DNA from: Marinifaba aquimaris
Lineage (GTDB): Bacteria; Pseudomonadota; Gammaproteobacteria; Enterobacterales; Alteromonadaceae
Length of the DNA: 46,648 nucleotides
Direction: 5' to 3'
Assembly: GCF_013328345.1 (NCBI RefSeq)
Contig: NZ_JABULX010000032.1
Span: 1-46,648 of the forward strand
Part shown: piece after piece, positions 8,886 to 15,684 of the stretch
How positions within the stretch are numbered: position 1 is the stretch's first letter
How the letters are laid out: the number at the start of each line of letters is the position of its first letter
Notes under the pieces: generated by a model
What the model was told of the DNA's origin: nothing
The model's input: the letters and a program-made list of their open reading frames with translations, nothing else
Database searches by the model: none
Position numbers and translations under genes: made by a program

Positions 8886-8914
8886 ATTATTGCAAACACA
8901 CTAGCGTTTAACAA
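8886..8914 (-). promoter_or_regulatory. Predicted promoter of the GH18-LytTR gene with a LytTR half-site at its start
   Basis: On the minus strand, -35 TTGTTA (8909-8914) and -10 AATAAT (8886-8891) have a 17-bp spacer, giving a start near 8879 and a leader of about 40 nt. A sequence fitting the LytTR half-site consensus (ACAGTTGAG, 8876-8884, plus orientation) covers that start, and another exact fit (TCAGTTCAT, 8928-8936) lies just upstream. Autoregulation is possible. Confidence 0.45.
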
Positions 8915-9084
8915 AACACAGATACCATCAGTTCATATGAAAAATCTCTTTACTCAGCCAATAATTGAGCTCAGTGCTTTAATTTTTCACTGTGACTTAT
9001 GGTCACTTATTGTCTAAAGTTAAATAAAAACAATATCTTATGTGTTTTCTATACGAAGGTGACAGTCGTTAGCCTACTCACTAT

Positions 9085-9114
9085 ACCGTTGAGACCTTTC
9101 AAATTACCGTTCAT
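9085..9114 (+). promoter_or_regulatory. Tandem LytTR-type binding site upstream of the deacetylase gene
   Basis: ACCGTTGAG (9085-9093) and ACCGTTCAT (9106-9114) are direct repeats with a 12-bp spacer, 21 bp centre to centre. Each matches the published LytTR consensus [TA][AC][CA]GTTN[AG][TG] at every position, and 12-13 bp is the published spacing. The second repeat touches the -35 position of the extended -10 promoter at 9122-9130, as in AgrA- or ComE-type activation. Confidence 0.7.
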
Positions 9115-9121
9115 CAAATAT

Positions 9122-9130
9122 TGTTATACT
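9122..9130 (+). promoter_or_regulatory. Extended -10 promoter of the chitin deacetylase gene
   Basis: TGT-TATACT (9122-9130) is an extended -10 element. The place expected for a -35 (about 9102-9107) has no good match, which suits an activator-dependent promoter. The predicted start near 9137 leaves a leader of about 170 nt before the ATG at 9310. I see no clear hairpin attenuator in that leader. Confidence 0.5.
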
Positions 9131-9309
9131 ATTTTCTGTATAAGTTATTGATTTTAAATATTAAAATTGTTTTTTAGGTGTCGTTTATAAGATGGCATTG
9201 TCCTCCCTCTTTTTTAACAAGATTTTTACATTTAGTTTTTATCTCGTACCTCACATCGCTATGCCGATTGTTGAGGGTTTCAATCAACTTGATAACGAGG
9301 TCGATAATA

Positions 9310-11004
9310 ATGAAAAAAACCACACTAGCCTTATGTTTGACGAGTTTACTGGGCGCCAATGCTTTTGCTGATGTTTGTAACGACACCCATGTTTACCCTG
9401 ATTTCCCACAAACTAACTGGCAAGGTCAACCTAGCCATGCCGATCAAGGCGATCAAATGATTCACAATGGCTACTTATGGCAAGCCAATTGGTGGACGCA
9501 AGCTGAACCAACAATGCAGGCTAATGCATGGCAACAACTACAACCAATTGATTGCAGTGTTGGGGATATTGGCGACGGTGCCATTCAATTTAAAGGGTGG
9601 GAGTTAATGGTTAATGAAAGCTTCTATTGTGCAAATGATATCAATGCCTGTGAGCAAATGGCGTTTGATCAAGAAGATGAGTTGCTATTAAAGCTGCAAT
9701 ACATAGACTTTAGTGACGATGACCCACAAAGCCCTAATTTTGGTGGTCGACATTTCTCTATTGACCTTGCACTGGACAATATTGAAATGCTGACAAAAAT
9801 CATTGCTTCCGGGCAAACTCCTGCATTGAATGTTGCAACATGGAAAGATAATTTACCTGCTGCCTATGCAATGCAGCACGATGATTGGTGTTTAGATAGC
9901 GCCAATGGCATAGGTGAACATGTTTTTCCTGAAGTGGCTGAGCGTGGTTTAACCACGTCAATTGGGGTAATAACCAGCCTGTGCGATGAATCTAAATGGC
10001 AAAAAGCAAAAGCGTTTGTTGATGCTGGTTTTAGTATTTTCAATCATTCAAAAACACATGCATATCCTGATGCACCCAGCTGGGATCCTAACGCTGTTAT
10101 CACTTGGGATGACGAGCAAGAGGTTACTGTTGCCAACCAAGAGATATACGCACAAACTGGCTTTATGCCATCAATGTTTGGTATCCCCTATGGTTTGTTA
10201 TCAAGCGATAGCCTACAAATGATGCGCGATTCAAACTTGATCACTATGGTCCGCAAACAAACTTTCCTCGATGGTAACTTTACGATGAGTCATGGCATCA
10301 ATGCTGCCGATTTTTCTGACCCGTACCAGTTATTAGGAAATTTATACGATGATGAGTGGGGACCGTATAACCAAGCACACGAAGGGGCGGCAAAAATTAC
10401 TGCGTATTTGGACGATACCATTGCTAATGGCGGTTTTGGTTTGCAATATTTCCACGGCGTTAACGATACTTCTTATTACAGTGTACCGCTTAATGAGTTT
10501 ACCGAGTTTTTAGATTATTTAGCGGTAAAAGTGGAAGACAAAGCGGTTTGGTTAGACACACCTGAAGCGATAGTTAATTATCGTATGGCCAGCCAGAATT
10601 GTTCACTTGATATTCAAACAGTGCCTTTTGGTTATATTGCACAATTTGATTTATCAAACCCTGCATGTTCAGCATATCAAGCTGAATTGACACTCACTAT
10701 AGATCAATCTCAGAAAGTAGCAGCTATTTATCAAGGAGCCTTAGCTTTGCCCTTTAATCAAACAGAGCAAGGTGTTCAGTTTGATGTGATGACTTCAGGC
10801 TTAGCTATCACAGTATTACTTGCTGGTGATCAAGTATCTGAAGGTGATTGCCAAGTTGTTGCAGATTACCAGGCTGGTCAAGTGTACTTAAAGGGGGAAA
10901 AAGCCATTTATCAAGGTACTGTTTATCAAGCTAATTGGTGGACAACAAGTATGCCTGACAATAATCCATGGGGTGCTTGGACTAAGTTAGAAGGCTGTTT
11001 ATAA
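9310..11004 (+). CDS. Secreted chitin/chito-oligosaccharide deacetylase with two CBM5/12 domains
   Basis: I place the start at ATG 9310, which has GAGG nine bases upstream and begins a clear signal peptide (residues 1-20, ANAFA-DV). This is 44 codons inside the longest frame, which opens at 9178. The mature protein has an N-terminal chitin-binding type-3 (CBM5/12) domain at about 22-82 with YLWQANWWT, a NodB polysaccharide deacetylase domain at about 90-430, a short beta-rich module, and a second CBM5/12 at about 513-564 with YQANWWT. The metal-binding motifs are HDD (190-192) and HSKTH (246-250). The architecture resembles Vibrio chitin-oligosaccharide deacetylases, which remove acetyl groups from GlcNAc units outside the cell. 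Cysteine pairs bracket each binding domain. It is divergent from the GH18-LytTR regulator and has its own terminator. Exact substrate (polymer or oligomer) cannot be told from sequence. Confidence 0.85.
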   Translation: MKKTTLALCLTSLLGANAFADVCNDTHVYPDFPQTNWQGQPSHADQGDQMIHNGYLWQANWWTQAEPTMQANAWQQLQPIDCSVGDIGDGAIQFKGWELMVNESFYCANDINACEQMAFDQEDELLLKLQYIDFSDDDPQSPNFGGRHFSIDLALDNIEMLTKIIASGQTPALNVATWKDNLPAAYAMQHDDWCLDSANGIGEHVFPEVAERGLTTSIGVITSLCDESKWQKAKAFVDAGFSIFNHSKTHAYPDAPSWDPNAVITWDDEQEVTVANQEIYAQTGFMPSMFGIPYGLLSSDSLQMMRDSNLITMVRKQTFLDGNFTMSHGINAADFSDPYQLLGNLYDDEWGPYNQAHEGAAKITAYLDDTIANGGFGLQYFHGVNDTSYYSVPLNEFTEFLDYLAVKVEDKAVWLDTPEAIVNYRMASQNCSLDIQTVPFGYIAQFDLSNPACSAYQAELTLTIDQSQKVAAIYQGALALPFNQTEQGVQFDVMTSGLAITVLLAGDQVSEGDCQVVADYQAGQVYLKGEKAIYQGTVYQANWWTTSMPDNNPWGAWTKLEGCL

Positions 11005-11026
11005 ACACTATTTTCTCATAGCCATT

Positions 11027-11067
11027 GGCAGTACTTTTAATCAACTGATTTGGGTGCTGCCTTTTTT
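11027..11067 (+). terminator. Intrinsic terminator of the deacetylase gene
   Basis: GGCAGTAC (11027-11034) pairs with GTGCTGCC (11054-11061), with one G-T wobble, and is followed by TTTTTT. It separates the deacetylase from the TetR gene. Confidence 0.65.
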
Positions 11068-11080
11068 AATTGTTGCTCAT

Positions 11081-11109
11081 TTGCAACCGACCGGTAGGTC
11101 GGTTAGAAT
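11081..11109 (+). promoter_or_regulatory. tetR promoter with operator in its spacer
   Basis: -35 TTGCAA (11081-11086) and -10 TAGAAT (11104-11109) are 17 bp apart. The spacer holds a perfect inverted repeat, AACCGACC-GGTA-GGTCGGTT (11085-11104). The shorter form ACCGGTAGGTCGGT (11090-11103) is shared with two sites before the next gene. This indicates autorepression. Confidence 0.7.
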
Positions 11110-11142
11110 CATTTTGTGTTCAGCAAACTAAAGTAGGTGTAT

Positions 11143-11727
11143 ATGAGAGATGCAGAGTTAACGCGTCAGAAAATCCTTGAAGTCGCCGCTGATGAAATTC
11201 ACAAGCAGGGTTTTACTGCCACTAGCTTATCTTGCATATTAAAGCGTACAGGTGTTTCTAAAGGCGCGCTTTATCATCATTTCGATAATAAACTGGAACT
11301 TGGCTACGCCGTTTTTGAAGAAGTTTACACACCACAGTTTTTAGAAGCTTGGAGACCCGCAGTTGAAGTAGAAGACCCTATTAGTGGTCTAATAGCGTTT
11401 TTTTCTAGTTATTGTCAGCAGGCAGATCTGGACGACTTAATGTGTGGTTGCCCGCTAAATAATCTTTGCCAAGAGATGTCGAGTGTCGATGAAGGTTTTC
11501 GGGTTCGTATTTTAAGTTTGCAACAGCAGTTAAACACATTGATTGCCAGTAATTTAGACCGTGTCAGTGATAAGTTGAGAGATGGTGTTGATACCAGCCA
11601 AGCCGCTTATTTTATGGTTGCGTCTTTTCACGGCGCTAATAATTTGGCAAAAAGCAGTCGCAATACAGAATTATTTGAGAAAGTGATTGCAGAGCTTTGC
11701 TCTTATATAAAAAGCTTAAGTACTTAA
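11143..11727 (+). CDS. TetR/AcrR-family transcriptional regulator
   Basis: The protein of about 194 aa has an N-terminal TetR helix-turn-helix: TRQKILEVAADEIHKQGF, then SLSCILKRTGVSKGALYHHF at about residues 33-52, and a variable ligand-binding C-terminal part with a conserved-looking CGCPLNNL stretch. A GTG at 11137 is two codons upstream, but AGG at 11135-11137 fits the ATG at 11143. Its promoter spacer contains a perfect palindrome, and two related sites precede the MlaC-like gene downstream, so it very probably represses both itself and that gene. The CGCPLNNLCQEM region resembles NemR/AcuR-type regulators; the effector is unknown. Confidence 0.88.
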   Translation: MRDAELTRQKILEVAADEIHKQGFTATSLSCILKRTGVSKGALYHHFDNKLELGYAVFEEVYTPQFLEAWRPAVEVEDPISGLIAFFSSYCQQADLDDLMCGCPLNNLCQEMSSVDEGFRVRILSLQQQLNTLIASNLDRVSDKLRDGVDTSQAAYFMVASFHGANNLAKSSRNTELFEKVIAELCSYIKSLST

Positions 11728-11742
11728 TAACTGATTCAATAC

Positions 11743-11763
11743 AAGGCTAGTGTTACTAGCCTT
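11743..11763 (+). terminator. Hairpin after tetR, weak terminator
   Basis: AAGGCTAGT (11743-11751) pairs perfectly with ACTAGCCTT (11755-11763) around a 3-nt loop. No U-run follows, so termination is uncertain. The stretch 11764-11842 holds nothing else that I recognise. Confidence 0.4.
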
Positions 11764-11842
11764 GGCTTCAAATAAACGCCTTTCATTTAACCTCGGTTAA
11801 CGACCTTTTATCTCAAACATCATAAATTGTTCACAATAATTC

Positions 11843-11897
11843 TTTACAAACCGCTTGGTCGGTATGCATAATTAACAAAACAAACCGCTTGGTCGGT
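11843..11897 (+). promoter_or_regulatory. Promoter of the MlaC-like gene with two TetR operators
   Basis: -35 TTTACA (11843-11848) and -10 CATAAT (11867-11872) have an 18-bp spacer. ACCGCTTGGTCGGT occurs twice, at 11850-11863 inside the spacer and at 11884-11897 just after the expected start. The centres are 34 bp apart. The shared form with the tetR operator is ACCGNTNGGTCGGT. The arrangement is typical of repression. Confidence 0.7.
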
Positions 11898-11974
11898 TTA
11901 TGTTTGAATCGCTTCTTAGTTTACCAATCACATTTAGCTAAAAAGCGCTGAAATAGAAATGTTGGGAGAGGGTC

Positions 11975-12586
11975 ATGAACAAACACATTGCGAGCTTTTT
12001 TATTTTCTTTGCAGTCTTATTGATTAGCTTAAATACAGCCGCTGCACATAAAGAAGCGGGCTCTCCATACCAGGTTGTTAAAGTTACAGGTGAGCATTTA
12101 TTTAGTCGTATCCAGCTTGAACAAACCAATTTGAAATCAGACCCCAAATTGATGCAGAAAATTGTTTTAGAAGAGTTAATGCCTGTTGTTGATCACAGAT
12201 ACGCAGCTTACAAAATTTTAGGTAAAACATATAAAAAAATGACAAAGCAACAACGCAAAGACTTTGTTGTCTCTATGAAAAACTACTTAGTGAAAACTTA
12301 TGCTAACGCCTTGATGCAATATGATGATCAGCAAGTTATCTATCAAAAGCCTCAGGCGATTAAAGGTAAGAAATTAGTGTCTGTGGCAACAAAAATTGTA
12401 GCTGACGGTGCACCTGAAATCAGTTTGGTTTTTAAGATGCGCCAGAATAAAAAGACTCAGCAGTGGAAAGCTTATGACATGGTTGTTGAAGGAATTTCAC
12501 TTATTGCCAGTAAACAGGCGGAGTTTAAAAAACGAATTTCGCAAAAAGGTATTGAGCAAGTCACGCTGGAATTAGCCGCGTTGTAA
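11975..12586 (+). CDS. MlaC/Ttg2D-family periplasmic phospholipid-binding protein, outside an mla operon
   Basis: The 203-aa protein has a signal peptide (residues 1-24, TAAA-HK) and the MlaC/Tol-Tol-Ttg2 domain: an early helical region, KILGKTYKKMTKQQRKDF in the middle, and a C-terminal strand set with AYDMVVEGISLI. MlaC proteins carry phospholipids between outer and inner membrane for the MlaFEDB transporter. No mlaF, mlaE, mlaD or mlaB is adjacent, so this is an orphan copy. A strong ribosome site (GGGAGAGGG) precedes the ATG. It stands alone between a TetR-controlled promoter and a terminator, so its expression is probably induced by whatever inactivates the TetR protein. Confidence 0.82.
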   Translation: MNKHIASFFIFFAVLLISLNTAAAHKEAGSPYQVVKVTGEHLFSRIQLEQTNLKSDPKLMQKIVLEELMPVVDHRYAAYKILGKTYKKMTKQQRKDFVVSMKNYLVKTYANALMQYDDQQVIYQKPQAIKGKKLVSVATKIVADGAPEISLVFKMRQNKKTQQWKAYDMVVEGISLIASKQAEFKKRISQKGIEQVTLELAAL

Positions 12587-12647
12587 ATCAAACATCATTT
12601 AAAGTCAGCTTAGGGTTTTTAGTTCATTTTTCTTCCTAAGCACCTTT

Positions 12648-12686
12648 GCCGCGTAATTGATAACACATGATTACGCGGCTTTTTTA
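12648..12686 (+). terminator. Intrinsic terminator after the MlaC-like gene
   Basis: GCCGCGTAAT (12648-12657) pairs perfectly with ATTACGCGGC (12670-12679), followed by TTTTTTATTT. Confidence 0.85.
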
Positions 12687-12700
12687 TTTGAGTTATAAAA

Positions 12701-12732
12701 AAAGGCGTTAAGTAATGATACTTAACGCCTTT
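12701..12732 (-). terminator. Intrinsic terminator of hemL
   Basis: A 14-bp perfect stem (12701-12714 with 12719-12732) has a 4-nt loop. On the minus strand it is followed by TTTTATAAC, so it ends the pyrB-hemL transcript. It may also stop plus-strand read-through. Confidence 0.85.
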
Positions 12733-12753
12733 TCAATTAATAGTTGGTTTAGC

Positions 12754-14043
12754 TTAAAGCTGAGCAAATGCCTTCTCTGCTGCACTGATTGTCTTTTCAA
12801 TATCCGCATCTGTATGCGCTGTTGAAGTAAAACCAGCTTCATAAGCACTTGGTGCTAAATATACGCCTTGCTCTAACATTAAGTGATAAAACTTTTGGAA
12901 GCGTTCAATATTGCATTCCGTTGCTTGTTTGTATGTTGTAACTTGTTCTGCTTCGGTAAAGAAGAAGCCAAACATACCGCCAACTTGACTCGTTGTTAAT
13001 GGAATACCGGCTTTATCTGCGGCAGCTTTAAAGCCTTTAACTAGCTTCTCGGCTTTAGCGCTAATATCAGCGTAGATTTCGTCTTGATTAGTCTTAAGCT
13101 CGGTTAATGCCGCAATACCTGCTGCCATTGCAATTGGGTTACCCGATAAGGTACCGGCTTGATAAACTGGGCCTTCAGGTGCAATGTGCGCCATAATTTC
13201 AGCTTTACCACCAAATGCACCAACTGGCATACCGCCACCAATTACTTTACCTAAACAGGTTAGATCTGGAGTCACATTGTAATGTGCTTGTGCACCACCT
13301 AAAGCAACACGAAAGCCGGTCATTACTTCATCAATGATAAGCACTGCACCTGATTGATCGCAAATTTCGCGTAAGCCTTCTAAAAAGCCTGGTACAGGTG
13401 GGATACAGTTCATATTCCCAGCAACCGGTTCAGTAATGATACAAGCGATATCATCACCGTGCTCTGCAAATAGTGCTTTTACCGAATCTAAGTCGTTAAA
13501 ATCGGCTGTCAGTGTGTGTTGTGCTAATTCAGCTGGTACACCTGGCGAGCTGGGCTCACCTAGGGTTAACATACCTGAGCCTGCTTTTACTAGTAAGCTA
13601 TCTGCATGGCCGTGATAACAACCTTCAAACTTTACGAGTTTGTTTCTACCCGTATAGCCACGCGCTAAGCGGATAGCTGTCATCGTCGCTTCCGTACCCG
13701 AGTTAACCATACGCAGCTTTTCCATTGACGGAACGATACTTTTTACCAGTTCAGCCATAGTGACTTCATTTGCCGTTGGTGCACCGTAACTTAGGCCTTT
13801 TTCAACGGCATCAAGCACTGCTTGGCGAATTGTTGGGTGGTTGTGACCTAAAATCATTGGCCCCCAACTACCAACGTAATCGACATAGTCTTTGCCATCA
13901 GCGTCGTACAAGTATGCACCGTCGGCGCGTTCGATGAAAATGGGGTCGCCGCCTACACCTTTAAATGCACGGACGGGTGAGTTTACGCCACCAGGAATTG
14001 TTTGCTGTGCTTTTGCGAATAATTGAGCTGATTGAGTTGTCAT
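12754..14043 (-). CDS. hemL: Glutamate-1-semialdehyde 2,1-aminomutase
   Basis: This PLP enzyme makes 5-aminolevulinate from glutamate-1-semialdehyde, the C5 route to heme. From ATG 14043 the protein is 429 aa, near the usual 426. The frame stays open 17 codons upstream, but those codons overlap pyrB, and the family normally starts near this Met. Visible motifs are [12 protein letters not shown] (16-27), the substrate-side YHGHADS (143-149), DEVMTGFR (238-245), and the PLP lysine in LGKVIGGG (Lys 266). It follows pyrB with a 7-nt gap, an operon arrangement that differs from the free-standing enterobacterial gene. Nearby hemJ and erpA also serve heme or iron-sulfur pathways. Confidence 0.95.
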   Translation of the reverse strand: MTTQSAQLFAKAQQTIPGGVNSPVRAFKGVGGDPIFIERADGAYLYDADGKDYVDYVGSWGPMILGHNHPTIRQAVLDAVEKGLSYGAPTANEVTMAELVKSIVPSMEKLRMVNSGTEATMTAIRLARGYTGRNKLVKFEGCYHGHADSLLVKAGSGMLTLGEPSSPGVPAELAQHTLTADFNDLDSVKALFAEHGDDIACIITEPVAGNMNCIPPVPGFLEGLREICDQSGAVLIIDEVMTGFRVALGGAQAHYNVTPDLTCLGKVIGGGMPVGAFGGKAEIMAHIAPEGPVYQAGTLSGNPIAMAAGIAALTELKTNQDEIYADISAKAEKLVKGFKAAADKAGIPLTTSQVGGMFGFFFTEAEQVTTYKQATECNIERFQKFYHLMLEQGVYLAPSAYEAGFTSTAHTDADIEKTISAAEKAFAQL

Positions 14044-14050
14044 AATTGTA

Positions 14051-15067
14051 TTAACCTTGTGATTTATTGCTGAACCAAACGACTTTGTCGTCATATTGTT
14101 CTACGACATTTTCAACACCTAAGGTGCAAGCAAATAATGCCATTCGCATTAATACGCCATTATCCGCTTGACGGAAGATGGCTAAGTTCGGGTTTTGGTT
14201 CATATCGTTATCTAACTCATTAGCCGCTGAGCGTGAGTCACGAGGAAGAGGGTGCATGATCACTGTGTTTGACTTACAGTGTTGAGTATAAATTGCTTGG
14301 TTTAAGCGGAAGCGTCCACGGTATTTATTCGCTTCTTCTTCTGATTCAAAGCGCTCTTCTTGAACACGCGTTTGATAGACGATATCTGCGTCTAAATTGC
14401 CTTCAAGCTGATCTTTAATTTCTACCTTATGTCCAGCATCTTCAACGGCTGAAATTACGCTGTCTGGCATGGCTAAGGCATTGGGTGAGATAAACGTAAA
14501 TTTGATATCTTTGTACAGGCGCAATAACTTAGATAGTGAATGCACAGTACGGCCATACTTGAGATCGCCAACCATCGCGATGTGCATACCGTCGATTGAT
14601 TTGCCGTGAGCCGATTGCTCTTTACTAATAGTAAACAAGTCTAGTAAGGCTTGAGTAGGGTGTTCATTAGCGCCATCGCCGCCATTGATAACCGGTACGC
14701 GAGAGCCTTCAGCAAACTCAGCTACCGACCCCGCTTCGGGGTGACGCATGGCGATTACATCTGAATAGCTGCTCAAAACTCGGGCCGTATCGTATAAAGA
14801 TTCACCTTTAGCTAGTGCAGAGTTACTGATACCTACCGTTTCACGAACATGGCCGCCAAGTAGATTAAACGCCGTACCAAAGCTGACGCGAGTACGGGTA
14901 CTTGGTTCGAAGAACAAGTTACCTAAGATTGCACCATCTAACACACGTGTACGTTTTTGACGGTGGGCATAAGGCTCCATTTTTGAAGCAATATTAAACA
15001 AATATTCAATACTTTCACGGTCGAATTGATTGACCGATAGGATGTTTGCACCTTGAAACTTCAGCAT
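14051..15067 (-). CDS. pyrB: Aspartate carbamoyltransferase, catalytic chain
   Basis: The 338-aa cytoplasmic enzyme catalyses the first committed step of pyrimidine synthesis. The carbamoyl-phosphate loop FFEPSTRTR (52-60), [12 protein letters not shown], and [15 protein letters not shown] near residue 272 are intact. It is longer than E. coli PyrB (311 aa). No pyrI regulatory chain is beside it, and hemL follows instead. The ATG at 15067 starts a normal PyrB N-terminus. The promoter is probably the extended -10 TGC-TATGAT (minus strand, 15140-15148), flanked by a long inverted repeat. Confidence 0.94.
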   Translation of the reverse strand: MLKFQGANILSVNQFDRESIEYLFNIASKMEPYAHRQKRTRVLDGAILGNLFFEPSTRTRVSFGTAFNLLGGHVRETVGISNSALAKGESLYDTARVLSSYSDVIAMRHPEAGSVAEFAEGSRVPVINGGDGANEHPTQALLDLFTISKEQSAHGKSIDGMHIAMVGDLKYGRTVHSLSKLLRLYKDIKFTFISPNALAMPDSVISAVEDAGHKVEIKDQLEGNLDADIVYQTRVQEERFESEEEANKYRGRFRLNQAIYTQHCKSNTVIMHPLPRDSRSAANELDNDMNQNPNLAIFRQADNGVLMRMALFACTLGVENVVEQYDDKVVWFSNKSQG

Positions 15068-15126
15068 TTTGGCTTGTCCTGTCGAAGCTAACGGTTATAG
15101 GGAAAGAGATGTTTCGAGCTCTGCTC

Positions 15127-15186
15127 AAAATTGGCGGCAATCATAGCAAAAATATGACATTTTTACTAAGTTCACCCGCCAATTTT
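15127..15186 (-). promoter_or_regulatory. pyrB promoter enclosed by an 11-bp inverted repeat
   Basis: AAAATTGGCGG (15127-15137) and its exact complement CCGCCAATTTT (15176-15186) are separated by 38 bp. Between them, on the minus strand, is an extended -10 TGC-TATGAT (15140-15148). One arm lies on the expected start and the other upstream of the -35 area, a layout suited to repressor binding or looping. No UTP-sensitive attenuator hairpin with a U-run is visible before pyrB. Confidence 0.45.
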
Positions 15187-15220
15187 TATCAAGTCAAAAG
15201 TGGGCGTTTGTCAGCTTGAG

Positions 15221-15655
15221 TTAGAATGGCTTTACAACTACCAAGATTACAATGGCAAAAAGTACAATGACAGGCGATTCATTGACGAATCGGTAAAAGC
15301 GCGGACTGTGTTTGTTACGGTCATGCTGAAAGTCACGCATGAGCTTGAATAGGTAACCGTGGTAAATATAAAGTAGCGCAACCAAGGTCAATTTTGCATG
15401 CATCCAAGGTGAGGCTTTAAGCCAGTCTGTACCGTACATGTAAATAAGTGAGAAGCCAAAAATAGCGGTTAAAACGGCAAAGGGGGTAACAAAAAACCAC
15501 AAGCGTCTTTCCATTATTTTGAACTGCTCATTGATTACTTTTTCATTATTACCTATTTGGTTTGTCGCGTGATAAATAAATAACCTCGGCAGATAAAAAA
15601 TGCCGGCAAACCATGCCACCATAAAAATAATATGAAATGCTTTAAGCCATAACAT
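15221..15655 (-). CDS. hemJ: Protoporphyrinogen IX oxidase, HemJ type
   Basis: The 144-aa protein has four hydrophobic helices and matches the HemJ (UPF0093) family: WLKAFHIIFMVAWFAGIFYLPRLFIYH at the N-terminus, with the conserved His in the first helix, and a second conserved segment MHAKLTLVALLYIYHGYL. HemJ oxidises protoporphyrinogen IX to protoporphyrin IX in the inner membrane in bacteria that lack HemG/HemY. It lies 29 bp downstream of clcA, so the two may be co-transcribed. It is close to, but separate from, pyrB-hemL. Confidence 0.9.
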   Translation of the reverse strand: MLWLKAFHIIFMVAWFAGIFYLPRLFIYHATNQIGNNEKVINEQFKIMERRLWFFVTPFAVLTAIFGFSLIYMYGTDWLKASPWMHAKLTLVALLYIYHGYLFKLMRDFQHDRNKHSPRFYRFVNESPVIVLFAIVILVVVKPF

Positions 15656-15684
15656 TTAGTTGATACTCCATGACAAATTTCTCA

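Noticed and set aside
8991-9007. Canonical CRP site
   Set aside because: The half-sites GTGA and TCAC are 7 bp apart instead of 6; kept only as an unexplained palindrome.
9178-9309. Forty-four codon N-terminal extension of the deacetylase
   Set aside because: It has no ribosome site, and the ATG at 9310 has GAGG at good spacing and starts a clear signal peptide.
14044-14094. Longer hemL start overlapping pyrB
   Set aside because: The extra residues are unlike the family, and ATG 14043 gives the normal length.
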